From the NCBI RefSeq assembly GCF_000024725.1, contig NC_013960.1:3148001-3212000 (forward strand): a DNA stretch of 64,000 bases. The letters are read 5' to 3'. Source of the DNA: Nitrosococcus halophilus Nc 4. Its GTDB lineage: Bacteria; Pseudomonadota; Gammaproteobacteria; Nitrosococcales; Nitrosococcaceae. The notes beneath the pieces are model-generated. The model was not told where the DNA came from, did not search any database, and was given only the letters and a program-made list of their open reading frames with translations. This document shows, in pieces, positions 9,213 to 17,005 of this stretch; the stretch's first letter is position 1; every line of letters begins with the position of its first letter. The position numbers were made by a program, and so were the translations under genes.

Positions 9213-9677
9213 CAGCCAAATCTCCCCTGAAAGCGCAAGTAGTGAGCCTATCTTTTATTGGGGAACAGTTCAACAGGCCAGGAAACTATAATCGACCTTT
9301 TAATAAGGGTTATATTATATCTCTTTCAAAATACCCATTCATCCTAATATAGTCATTTTGAGGGTATGTGTATCGTGACTCGACCGACCTCCCTAAACTT
9401 TGATATATTATATCTCTCTCTAGAAATAACAATTTCTAAATAATAATCCACCACCAACCCCTCCTAAAGCGAGGCGCTCGTAGGCATTGGCACAATGACC
9501 CTTTTCATCTACGGAAAAGACAACCAATAAAAGCTTATTAAGGCTTTCTGCACTATTTCTTGGCGGAAAACAGGATAAAGCAACATAGAAAAGGAGTACT
9601 TTTAACCAACACCAGTTTCACCCAATTTATAACGCCATTTCGAACCGTGAACGCCAGCCAGTTCGAGTTGAATATGA

Positions 9678-9707
9678 AATTCATGATAATAGGGATTATC
9701 ATGAATT
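9678..9707. promoter_or_regulatory. Perfect 13-bp inverted repeat upstream of KfrA-like gene
   Basis: AATTCATGATAAT (9678-9690), a 4-nt spacer AGGG, then its exact reverse complement (9695-9707), 92 nt before the GTG start. There is no following T-run, so it does not look like a terminator. KfrA of plasmid RK2 represses its own gene by binding a palindrome in its promoter, so this is a candidate operator. That role is inferred. Confidence 0.5.
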
Positions 9708-9729
9708 AATTGATAAAAATGTACTAAAA

Positions 9730-9746
9730 ATTACATAATATGTAAT
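9730..9746. promoter_or_regulatory. 17-bp palindrome in the promoter region of the KfrA-like gene
   Basis: ATTACATA, one central A, TATGTAAT: eight-base perfect arms, 53 nt upstream of the start codon. Very AT-rich sequence around it suits a promoter. It is a second candidate operator, different in sequence from the 13-bp repeat just upstream. Confidence 0.4.
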
Positions 9747-9799
9747 AATTATTTTTCTGTTTTTATTAATGGTAAACATTTAAATCGAGGAAATACTCC

Positions 9800-10855
9800 G
9801 TGGCACAAATAGATACTCGAACTCTAGTAAAACAAACAGCGGATACTTTGCTCGCCGAAGGTATCCGCCCCACAGTTGCTAATGTCCGGGCACGTACGGA
9901 ACGAGGTAGCGCGGGAACCATCAACGCCGCACTTCAAGAATGGTGGCAGAATTTGGCTACGCGCCTAAACCAATTTGAAACCCGGCCGGAGATCCCAGAG
10001 CCGGTATTTACTATTGCCGGACAAGCTTGGGAGACCGCTCTAGAGGAAGCAGAGGCACTCCTTGGAAAGGAACGTAAAAAATTACAGCAAGCACAAGAAG
10101 CTAATGAAGCAGCAGTGAAAATGGCTCGCCAGGCCCAACAAGCGGCAGAACAGCAGACCGAAGTGCTAGCCAAACGTCTCGAAACCTTGGAAGAGGCTCG
10201 CTTAACACTTGAGCGTCAGCTTGCCTCGGAAAAGGTACGTACAGAAAATTTAACTACCCAGATCGAAGAATTACAGGAAGGTTTAGAGCAGAAAAAACAA
10301 GCCCTAGGGGAGCAAGCAGAACGTTATGAAGCTCAGTTGGCCCGAGAGCGGGAGCAAGGGGCCGCCCTAGAACAACATTTAGTAGTGCAGCTAGATGAGC
10401 AAAAAGTCTTAAGAAAACAACAGGAAAAGTTTTTGCGGGAGCGAGAAGCACAGTGGCGGAAACAAGAAGAAAAGCGACAACATCAACAACAATCCACCCT
10501 CACTCAGCTTACCCGAACCCAAGAAAAACTCAAGGGATTGGAGGAAAACTTAAAAGCTTTAAAAACCGAAGCTCAAACATTTCAGCAAGAAAAAGAGCAA
10601 TGGATGAAAAAAGTGGTCACGTTGGAAGAGGAAAAAAAACATGCTGCCAGCGAACAAATACGGTTACGGAACCAAATAGCAGAACTGAAGGAACAAATGG
10701 AGACTATAACTTCACAACGGGAGAAGTTATCCAAGCAGTTGCGGCAAGCGGATTCTCGACAAGCCGCTTATGAGGCGGAAAACCGCACAATCCAGGCCCT
10801 ATTAGAACAGTGGGCGATTATACCAGAGCAGGACTACCCTACCAAAAAGTCATAA
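9800..10855 (+). CDS. KfrA-like DNA-binding protein with long coiled coil
   Basis: 351 aa from a GTG start preceded by gagg. Residues 1-60 match the KfrA N-terminal DNA-binding domain (LLAEGIRPTVANVRART followed by RGSAGTINAALQEWW). The rest, about 85-335, is an almost unbroken charged coiled coil rich in Gln, Glu, Lys and Leu. KfrA proteins are typical of broad-host-range plasmids, where they autoregulate and form filaments linked to partition. Chromosomal copies are often on integrated elements. Here the flanks are ordinary genes, but the AT-rich upstream spacer with palindromes hints at acquisition or a stand-alone autoregulated unit. It is likely a self-controlled regulator or nucleoid-type protein. 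Confidence 0.8.
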   Translation: MAQIDTRTLVKQTADTLLAEGIRPTVANVRARTERGSAGTINAALQEWWQNLATRLNQFETRPEIPEPVFTIAGQAWETALEEAEALLGKERKKLQQAQEANEAAVKMARQAQQAAEQQTEVLAKRLETLEEARLTLERQLASEKVRTENLTTQIEELQEGLEQKKQALGEQAERYEAQLAREREQGAALEQHLVVQLDEQKVLRKQQEKFLREREAQWRKQEEKRQHQQQSTLTQLTRTQEKLKGLEENLKALKTEAQTFQQEKEQWMKKVVTLEEEKKHAASEQIRLRNQIAELKEQMETITSQREKLSKQLRQADSRQAAYEAENRTIQALLEQWAIIPEQDYPTKKS

Positions 10856-10866
10856 TAACTTGCCCT

Positions 10867-10896
10867 ATTGAATAAGTATGACATACTTTATTCAAT
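10867..10896. repeat. Near-perfect inverted repeat after the KfrA-like gene
   Basis: ATTGAATAAGTATG, one base, then CATACTTTATTCAAT: 14- and 15-base arms that pair with a single bulge. It sits in the 65-nt gap between the KfrA-like gene and the phosphoesterase gene. No T-run follows, so it is either an unusual terminator, an mRNA-stabilising hairpin or a protein-binding site. Confidence 0.45.
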
Positions 10897-10920
10897 TACT
10901 CAGGTAATTAGTTAGACAAC

Positions 10921-12093
10921 ATGGCTCAATATTCCCAAAATTCCATATCTAATCGTGCTCCAATAAATCGCTCGTTGATGCGTTGGATTATCCGCTCCAT
11001 TTTTCCCGCCTACTTAGGCATACATGTTTATGCTTATGTGCAGTTGACCACGGCTTGGGAACCTAGCCTTGAGGCACAACTATTGTTTGGCGCTTGGCTA
11101 ATTTTGATGGTTTTATCATTATTTTTTATTCGGCGCCTAGAAGTAAGCGGATACCGGTGGTTAGCAGCAACTATAGCCTGGGTGAGCTATACATGGATGG
11201 GGTTTATTTTTTTATTCTTCTTTATCTCTCTTGGTACCCAGTTTTTTATCTCCATAACCCAGGTTGTGGCTGCGCCGCAGGATTTTGATCCTCGTACAAC
11301 CCCAATGGAACCCATTAGGATAGCGTTAGGGCTGAGCGCGGGAGTATTGATTTATGCTTTATGGCGGGGGGCTTGGCCTCGCCTAGTGCGAGTTTCTCTG
11401 CATTCACCCCGTCTTCCCCCGGGGACTTTTTTACGCTTGATTCAGATTTCCGATCTTCACCTTGGATTGATCCCTACTCCTTTACGCCTAAAGCGGATTC
11501 TAAGGATCATCAAGGTGGCTTCCCCAGATTTAGTGGTATCTACTGGTGATTTCACTGATTTGCGGACTGATCAACCTTGCCCGGTTCTGTCAGATTTAGC
11601 AGCCCTTAAAGCTCCCCTAGGAAAATATGCAATCATCGGTAACCATGAGTGTTATGCAGGGCTTCCTCAATCCGAGCAGGTGCTGCAACAAGCTGGTTTT
11701 ACTATATTGCGGCAACAGTGGGTGGACCTTGGTGGAGTCATTCAATTGGCGGGGGTGGATGATCCGGTTGCAGTTAGTGGGCGTCCACACCTTGAGGAGG
11801 AAGCCCTACAAAATGCTGATCCGGAGAAATTTACCGTGCTCCTTAAGCATCGGCCAGAATTTGAATCTTCAATGGTGGATCGGATTGATCTGCAACTCTC
11901 GGGACATACCCACGATGGGCAAATTTTCCCTTTTACTTTATTGCCCCGATTACTTTACCAAGCCCGCCCTGGATTAACCCGATTTGGCCGAGCGGCTTTA
12001 TACTTAAGCCGTGGTACCGGGACTTGGGGTCCACCCATGCGCTTTCCTTTCGCACCAGAGGTGACTCTATTTGAAATTAAGGGAACAGGGTAA
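10921..12093 (+). CDS. Membrane-anchored metallophosphoesterase (YkuE-like)
   Basis: 390 aa. The N-terminal third carries about four hydrophobic membrane segments (such as LFGAWLILMVLSLFFI and GFIFLFFFISLGTQFFI). The C-terminal domain, from about residue 165, has all calcineurin-type metal motifs in order: SDLHLG (D-x-H), TGDFTD (GD), GNHECY (GNHE) and SGHTHDGQ (GHTH). The enzyme should therefore bind two metals and hydrolyse a phosphoester at the membrane. Relatives of this build are listed as YkuE-type phosphodiesterases acting on lipids or unknown substrates. It is followed after 15 nt by uvrC, so co-transcription is possible although the functions are unrelated. Confidence 0.88.
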   Translation: MAQYSQNSISNRAPINRSLMRWIIRSIFPAYLGIHVYAYVQLTTAWEPSLEAQLLFGAWLILMVLSLFFIRRLEVSGYRWLAATIAWVSYTWMGFIFLFFFISLGTQFFISITQVVAAPQDFDPRTTPMEPIRIALGLSAGVLIYALWRGAWPRLVRVSLHSPRLPPGTFLRLIQISDLHLGLIPTPLRLKRILRIIKVASPDLVVSTGDFTDLRTDQPCPVLSDLAALKAPLGKYAIIGNHECYAGLPQSEQVLQQAGFTILRQQWVDLGGVIQLAGVDDPVAVSGRPHLEEEALQNADPEKFTVLLKHRPEFESSMVDRIDLQLSGHTHDGQIFPFTLLPRLLYQARPGLTRFGRAALYLSRGTGTWGPPMRFPFAPEVTLFEIKGTG

Positions 12094-12108
12094 AGTGGTT
12101 TTGTCGTA

Positions 12109-13923
12109 ATGCTAAACCCATCTTTTGATGCTTACGCTTTTCTAAAGAATCTGACTTCTCGTCCAGGTGTTTACCGTATGCTGGATGCAGAAGGTAAAGT
12201 CCTCTATGTGGGTAAAGCACGAAATCTCAAAAGGCGTTTGAGCAGTTATTTTCGAAAAACTGGCCTAGCGACTAAGACACACAGACTGGTCAGTCAAATT
12301 TTCGATATTGAAATCACCGTCACCCACACCGAAAATGAAGCACTGATTCTAGAAAATAATCTCATCAAAGCGTTGCAGCCCCGCTATAATGTTCTGTTAA
12401 GGGATGATAAAAGCTACCCTTATATTTTTCTTTCTGCTGACGATTTCCCCCGCTTAGGATTCCATCGGGGGGCGAAGCGAACGCCCGGCCAATACTTTGG
12501 CCCTTACCCAAGCGTGGGGGCAATGCGGCAGACGCTGAGGCTACTCCAGGAAGTGTTTCCTGTACGTCAGTGTGAAGATAGCTTTTATCGCAATCGCTCT
12601 CGTCCCTGCTTACAATATCAGATTAAGCGTTGCACCGCTCCCTGTGTTGGCCTGATTGATAAGGAGCGTTATCACCAGGATGTTCAGCATGCGGTAATGT
12701 TTCTGGAGGGGCGGGATCAACAGGTCATTGACGAATTGGTCGCACGGATGGAGGAGGCCTCCCAACAGCTTGCCTTTGAACAAGCGGCCTATTACCGGGA
12801 TCGGATCGCCAGCTTGCGCCGGATCCAAGAACGTCAGTATATCAGTGGCAAGGAAGTGGATATCGATGTGCTTGGAGCAACGGTCAAAGGGAGCACAGCC
12901 TGCGTAGAAGTTTTTTTTATTCGCGGTGGACGGAACTTGGGAAATAAAACTTTCTTACCAAAATTTCAAGGGAACCTTACCCCAAGAGAGTTGCTTTCTG
13001 CCTTTATTCCCCAATATTACCTCAACCGAGAGATTCCACCAACCCTGGTTCTAAGCCATCAACCTGAGGACATGGAACTATTGACCGAAGTGCTCAGCGA
13101 GCAGGCTGGAAGAAAAATTATGCTGCTCAGGCCGACCCGAGGTTCTAAAATACGCTGGGTAAAGATGGCCTTGACAAATGCCGAAATTAACTTAAATCGG
13201 TGTCTTGTAAAGAAGACCAGCATTGTGGAACGGTTTAAGAGTCTGCAACAATTACTTGGATGGACTAATTTGCCGCAACGCCTTGAATGTTTTGATATTA
13301 GCCATACTCGGGGAGAGGCCACGGTGGCTTCCTGTGTGGTATTTGACAGAGAGGGGCCCAATAGCACCGATTACCGGCGATTTAACATTGAAGGGGTCAC
13401 TCCCGGGGATGATTACGCTGCTCTGCGCCAAGCCCTAACCCGGCGTTATCGCCGACTTAAGAAAGGGGAGGGTATACTCCCCGATTTGCTGGTCATTGAC
13501 GGTGGTAAGGGACAATTGGCCCAGGCGGTTACCGTACTCAGAGAAATAGGGATTGAGGAAACTACGGTACTAGGAATTGCCAAGGGACCCGAACGTAAAG
13601 CGGGGCAGGAAACCCTATTGCTGGCGGGGCGTGATACTCCAGTAATAGTCGCACCCGATTCTCCCGCCTTGCATCTATTGCAACATATCCGTGATGAAGC
13701 CCACCGTTTTGCCATAACCAGCCATCGTAAGCGCCGGATTAAAGGACATAAGATTTCTCCCTTGGAGACAATCCCAGGTCTTGGTCCCAAGCGGCGCCAG
13801 AGGCTATTGACTCAATTAGGCGGATTGCGAGAAGTTGCCCGAGCAGGGGTTGAAGAGTTAGCTCGCGTGCCGGGAATCAGCCCGGGTTTGGCACAACGTA
13901 TTTATGATTCCTTTCATGGGTAG
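12109..13923 (+). CDS. uvrC: UvrABC excinuclease subunit C
   Basis: 604 aa, a normal length. UvrC makes both incisions beside bulky DNA lesions after UvrA and UvrB have marked them. The N-terminal GIY-YIG nuclease is visible (PGVYRMLDAEGKVLYVGKA, about 18-36), then a UvrB-binding UVR motif near 200-235 (FEQAAYYRDRIASL), the RNase H-like nuclease (ECFDISHTRGEATVASCVVF, and LLVIDGGKGQL with its acidic residue) and a helix-hairpin-helix pair at the end (IPGLGPKRRQRLL and VPGISPGLAQRIYD). Order uvrC-pgsA-tRNA Gly-Cys-Leu is the same as in E. coli. Confidence 0.97.
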   Translation: MLNPSFDAYAFLKNLTSRPGVYRMLDAEGKVLYVGKARNLKRRLSSYFRKTGLATKTHRLVSQIFDIEITVTHTENEALILENNLIKALQPRYNVLLRDDKSYPYIFLSADDFPRLGFHRGAKRTPGQYFGPYPSVGAMRQTLRLLQEVFPVRQCEDSFYRNRSRPCLQYQIKRCTAPCVGLIDKERYHQDVQHAVMFLEGRDQQVIDELVARMEEASQQLAFEQAAYYRDRIASLRRIQERQYISGKEVDIDVLGATVKGSTACVEVFFIRGGRNLGNKTFLPKFQGNLTPRELLSAFIPQYYLNREIPPTLVLSHQPEDMELLTEVLSEQAGRKIMLLRPTRGSKIRWVKMALTNAEINLNRCLVKKTSIVERFKSLQQLLGWTNLPQRLECFDISHTRGEATVASCVVFDREGPNSTDYRRFNIEGVTPGDDYAALRQALTRRYRRLKKGEGILPDLLVIDGGKGQLAQAVTVLREIGIEETTVLGIAKGPERKAGQETLLLAGRDTPVIVAPDSPALHLLQHIRDEAHRFAITSHRKRRIKGHKISPLETIPGLGPKRRQRLLTQLGGLREVARAGVEELARVPGISPGLAQRIYDSFHG

Positions 13924-13991
13924 GCATAAGAGTGAACCTAAGTGGGAATAGCTGTGGTAAGGTAAAGGCTCCGTTGGTTCTTGAGCGGAAA

Positions 13992-14579
13992 ATGGCCAAA
14001 TTCATGCCCATCTACACGATTCCTAATTTAATGACGGTGCTCCGTATTGTCGCCATTCCTATTTTAGTGGTGGTATTTTACCTTCCTGTGCCCTATGCCC
14101 GCGGGATTTGTGCGGCGTTGTTTGGTTTGGCGGCCATTACTGACTGGTTGGATGGTTACTTAGCGAGGCGTTGGCAACAAACCTCGCCATTTGGGGCTTT
14201 TCTTGATCCTGTTGCTGATAAATTAATGGTAGTCGTGGCCTTGATATTGCTACTACAGAGTCATCCCTCCATACCAATGGCCCTTTCGGTGGCGGTGATC
14301 GTTGGCCGGGAACTGACGATATCCGCACTGCGGGAATGGATGGCGGAAATTGGATTGCGAGCCAGTGTTGCGGTATCCATGTTAGGAAAATTCAAAACCA
14401 CCTTTCAGATGGTTGCGGTTTTCCTGCTGCTCTATCAAGATCCTATTGGGCCGATTCCGGTATGGGAGATTGGTTTGGTCCTTCTCTATATCGCAGTGGC
14501 CTTGACTTTAGGGTCGATGATCGTTTATCTCAATGCTGCCTGGGCGGCACTGTCCGGGCGGGCGGAAGATCGGGTCTAG
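13992..14579 (+). CDS. pgsA: CDP-diacylglycerol--glycerol-3-phosphate 3-phosphatidyltransferase
   Basis: 195 aa. It makes phosphatidylglycerophosphate from CDP-diacylglycerol and glycerol-3-phosphate in the inner membrane, the committed step to phosphatidylglycerol and cardiolipin. The CDP-alcohol transferase signature is complete: D-x2-DG-x2-AR-x8-G-x3-D-x3-D in TDWLDGYLARRW through GAFLDPVADK. About five membrane segments are seen. I chose ATG 13992 because the protein then starts MAKFMPIYTIPNLMTVLR, right before the usual IPN motif; a GTG at 13932 would add a 20-residue tail not typical of the family. It ends 1 nt before the tRNA operon promoter. Confidence 0.94.
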   Translation: MAKFMPIYTIPNLMTVLRIVAIPILVVVFYLPVPYARGICAALFGLAAITDWLDGYLARRWQQTSPFGAFLDPVADKLMVVVALILLLQSHPSIPMALSVAVIVGRELTISALREWMAEIGLRASVAVSMLGKFKTTFQMVAVFLLLYQDPIGPIPVWEIGLVLLYIAVALTLGSMIVYLNAAWAALSGRAEDRV

Positions 14580-14580
14580 C

Positions 14581-14608
14581 TTGACATAAAAAAGTTCGCT
14601 GTTACAAT
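14581..14608 (+). promoter_or_regulatory. Sigma-70 promoter of the tRNA Gly-Cys-Leu operon
   Basis: TTGACA (14581-14586) and TACAAT (14603-14608) separated by 16 nt, ending 14 nt before the first tRNA. The -35 box begins directly after the pgsA stop codon. The strong boxes suit stable RNA expression. Confidence 0.75.
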
Positions 14609-14622
14609 AATCACCGCATTGG

Positions 14623-14698
<76 letters not shown>

Positions 14699-14763
14699 AA
14701 TCATATTCTGATAATTTTCAGGGATTTCCTCCCTTAGTATAATCTTTAAAGTCATCCAATTTA

Positions 14764-14837
14764 GGCTGGGTGGCAGAGTGGTCATGCAGCGGCCTGCAAA
14801 GCCGTGGACGCCGGTTCGATTCCGACCCCAGCCTCCA
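14764..14837 (+). tRNA. tRNA-Cys(GCA)
   Basis: 74 nt with CCA encoded. Acceptor stem GGCTGGG pairs with CCCAGCC; anticodon loop CCTGCAAAG gives GCA; T-loop GGTTCGATTCC. It lies 65 nt after tRNA-Gly and 167 nt before the split tRNA-Leu. The 167-nt spacer shows no gene. Confidence 0.97.
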
Positions 14838-15004
14838 TTCCTTAAATGGATATAAGTTGAAGTATTGCTTCATCGTTGAATTCGCGTTAAAGTTCCCTGG
14901 GTTATGGATCTTAGAGACCAGGAAGGTCCAGATTCCACGCTCATTTTGTCGGACTGATAAATAAAATTAAAGTTGGTAGCGGCGAAATTCCGAAGCCCCC
15001 CAAG

Positions 15005-15338
15005 GCCCGGGTGGCGAAATAGGTAGACGCAAGGGACTTAGTCACTTGAGCACCTAGACGGGAAACCTCTAGCGTGAATGGAGTCAAATTCGGGGAAACC
15101 TCAGCGCTTTTTAGGGTGGTGGCAATCCCGAGCTAAGCCTTGTTTTTTAAGGAAAGTGTAGAGACTTAACGGCTCCTACCTAAGTTATTGTTTCGATTCC
15201 CAGACGAGGCGATGATAGGGTAAAGATAAAGTCCAGACCACAAATGTGCTTTATTAAGCACAGCAGCGAAAGTTGTAGCGGGTAAGAAAATCCCTTGGGG
15301 GAAACCCCGTGCCGGTTCGATTCCGGCCCCGGGCACCA
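15005..15338 (+). tRNA. tRNA-Leu(UAA), interrupted by a group I intron
   Basis: Exons are 15005-15039 and 15287-15338; joined they give an 87-nt tRNA with CCA encoded. Acceptor stem GCCCGGG pairs with CCCGGGC. The anticodon stem AGGGA/TCCCT forms only after joining, giving loop CTTAAAA and anticodon TAA. The long variable arm of class II tRNAs (GGGG-AAA-CCCC) is in the second exon, followed by T-loop GGTTCGATTCC. The break is between U34 and A35, the site used by the tRNA-Leu(UAA) intron of cyanobacteria and chloroplasts. Position in the operon equals E. coli leuZ. Standard tRNA scanners may miss or misplace this gene. Confidence 0.93.
15040..15286 (+). ncRNA. Group I intron in tRNA-Leu(UAA), 247 nt, no internal ORF
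   Basis: The 5' exon ends in U and the intron ends in G (15286), as in all group I introns. A guide GAG (15048-15050) can pair with exon CUU to form P1 with a U-G pair at the splice site. The four core elements are present in order: P (about 15087-15099, AATTCGGGGAAAC), Q (15123-15138, CAATCCCGAGCTAAGC), R (15156-15172, including AGAGACTTAACGG) and S (15223-15234, AAGATAAAGTCC). P4 forms from TCGGG (15090-15094) with CCCGA (15127-15131). P7 forms from GACT (15163-15166) with AGTC (15230-15233). A hairpin GTGCTT/AAGCAC (15246-15261) and a GAAA-capped stem near 15263-15275 lie in the 3' part. The whole resembles the cyanobacterial tRNA-Leu introns I know. Small size and lack of a homing endonuclease suggest a self-splicing, non-mobile form. 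Confidence 0.92.
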
Positions 15339-15350
15339 TCTATGAAAAAA

Positions 15351-15383
15351 AGCCCCAGGCCTTAATAGACCTGGGGCTTTTTT
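15351..15383 (+). terminator. Rho-independent terminator of the tRNA operon
   Basis: Nine-base perfect stem AGCCCCAGG / CCTGGGGCT with a 10-nt loop, followed by six T and preceded by seven A. It begins 12 nt after the tRNA-Leu CCA end. The flanking A and T runs would let it act in both directions. Confidence 0.92.
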
Positions 15384-15466
15384 ATTGCTAGGGAATGCTC
15401 TCAAGGAATTAATGTCGGTGCCGCTACCATTTCACTCCGGTCCAGTTTCAGCAGGATGGTTATCCA

Positions 15467-16066
15467 ATGGCGTTTCATTCAAAAATAATCATATTATGGG
15501 GGTTCGTATCGATCATCGGAGGAGCGGCAAACGCCCAGGCCTCCAGCAGTTTGGCGCTCAGCAATAATAACACCCAGGCCAATGCCGCCATGAGTTATAA
15601 TGTGGTGTTCAAAACGCCAGGGGCCTTAGCAACGCCTAGCGATGAATTTCGACCGGGTCTGCAAATTCCCACCGGCCAAGCGGGGCAGTATACACCACTG
15701 TATTTCGTAACTTCCGCCTCCATCACCGGCGGTGGAGACGGGGCCAACCAACCGATCTTCATCGAGACTAACCTAGTTCCTGGACAAAACAATACGGGTT
15801 ACTTCGATATCACCGTTTACTCATCTGACCTCAAGCCCGCCAACGGCTCCACCGGTATGAAGGCGCTTAAAGCGGATGACGGCCCCCAGCCGCAACAAAT
15901 TCGACGCCGCCATTACAATGGTAAGCTGATGGCGGCTACCACCGACCTCCGTGTCGGCGCGAATGCTCAGATCCCCCTGTCACTTCCGTTCACCGATAAA
16001 ACCCCCGACACCACAATTCACTTCGGTGAATTGCTGCTTGAAGACAGCCAGGACCGGCAACAATAG
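15467..16066 (+). CDS. Exported protein of unknown function; frame continues past its amber stop
   Basis: 199 aa up to TAG 16064-16066. A signal peptide is clear (IIILWGFVSIIGGAANA, cleavage near ANA). The mature part is low in cysteine and rich in Thr, Pro and Gly, with strand-like stretches (GYFDITVYSSDL, DTTIHFGELLLED). I recognise no domain. After the amber codon the same frame stays open for 55 more codons to TAG 16232-16234 and reads like the end of an immunoglobulin-like domain (APPVPGKYHLISRVLG, SSLNLEVVASE), with the same GC-rich third positions. The gene is probably broken by a nonsense mutation, or the stop is read through. It follows the tRNA terminator and has no clear partner. 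Confidence 0.65.
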   Translation: MAFHSKIIILWGFVSIIGGAANAQASSSLALSNNNTQANAAMSYNVVFKTPGALATPSDEFRPGLQIPTGQAGQYTPLYFVTSASITGGGDGANQPIFIETNLVPGQNNTGYFDITVYSSDLKPANGSTGMKALKADDGPQPQQIRRRHYNGKLMAATTDLRVGANAQIPLSLPFTDKTPDTTIHFGELLLEDSQDRQQ

Positions 16067-16252
16067 TTGTGGGTAGCGCCGATCATCGGCCTGGGCTCCC
16101 AGCACGGAGGCCGAGTTTTGACGGCAATTCAAGCCCCTCCAGTCCCCGGCAAATACCACTTGATTTCCCGTGTACTGGGCCAACCGGAAACGGTTTCAAG
16201 CTTAAATTTGGAGGTCGTGGCATCAGAGAATTAGGGAATTATTGGCAGAAGC

Positions 16253-16705
16253 TTATCTTCTGCTGGAGTTGGTTCCTGTATCGTAGGCCTTGATAAGGGT
16301 TGCCAACTGTTGTAGTAGTTCATTAGAGGCGGCACTGTTTTCCGTCATCACAGCACGTTTGTCAGGTAAAGGCGGTGCAGGAGGGGGTGCCTGTTGGCCA
16401 AAATAAAAGCCGAGCACCAACGTAATAATAGGTGGAATCACCTTGATAAGCGAATCAAACACAAGTTTGCCCGGGGCCTCGCTGTCTTTTTCGGCTGAAG
16501 GCCCCCAAGTGCAAACCGCTATCCCTAAAATAAGTAAAAATGCAAGAACAGATAAAACACCGGCCGCGAAATATAATCGTCGAACCTCGAAATCCGGTGG
16601 AGAACCATTGAATGCTTGAAAGATCACCCAAAGGGTGATGAGACCAGAAATGATAATCAGCCCCCAGAGGGAGATGATCCTTGAGAGTGAGTTGCTGCTT
16701 TGCAT
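16253..16705 (-). CDS. Small membrane protein of unknown function
   Basis: 150 aa. It starts at an ATG with an excellent ribosome site (ggagg, 10 nt upstream). Three hydrophobic segments are seen: about 10-32 (ISLWGLIIISGLITLWVIF), 45-67 (YFAAGVLSVLAFLLILGIAV) and 88-104 (VIPPIITLVLGFYFGQQ). A proline-rich linker (PPPAPPLP) and a polar, probably cytoplasmic or periplasmic, tail follow. No named domain is recognised. It is transcribed away from the OPT transporter gene; the 279-nt AT-rich space between them must hold both promoters, but I see no clear boxes in it. Confidence 0.7.
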   Translation of the reverse strand: MQSSNSLSRIISLWGLIIISGLITLWVIFQAFNGSPPDFEVRRLYFAAGVLSVLAFLLILGIAVCTWGPSAEKDSEAPGKLVFDSLIKVIPPIITLVLGFYFGQQAPPPAPPLPDKRAVMTENSAASNELLQQLATLIKAYDTGTNSSRR

Positions 16706-17005
16706 CGTCTTTTTCCTCCAAAGTTAAGGGGTGGCTTCTTTAAACAAATCAACGATCGTGCCAGCAGGAACCCTAGTGGTAATTTATTTAATAATATACT
16801 GATATTTAATATTTTTTATCATTGTTTCTCCCTTAAAAAAATATCCGAAAAGTTGGTTTAAAAACAACAAAGTGTTGATGATATAGTTCTCACAATACAT
16901 GGTGGAGGTAATAACCCCCTACAGAGATATTTTATTGATTATTTTCCCTTCAGGGACTGAGACTTCAATTAGGAGAATATCTCGTTGAGCAAGGAGAGTG
17001 CTGAG

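Larger units (their letters stand above)
9213..9799. other. AT-rich 587-nt spacer with repeats and palindromes
   Basis: No convincing gene. It contains a 14-nt direct repeat (TATATTATATCTCT at 9311-9324 and 9404-9417), a small palindrome TAGAAAT/ATTTCTA (9421-9438), and the two palindromes listed separately in front of the KfrA-like gene. On the minus strand, 9440-9600 is open and reads like a short peptide (KGHCANAYERLALGG), but it has no start signal or recognised family; it may be a relic of a lost element. Confidence 0.6.

Noticed and set aside
9440-9600. Open minus-strand peptide in the spacer as a gene
   Set aside because: No start codon with ribosome site and no family recognised; kept only as a possible relic.
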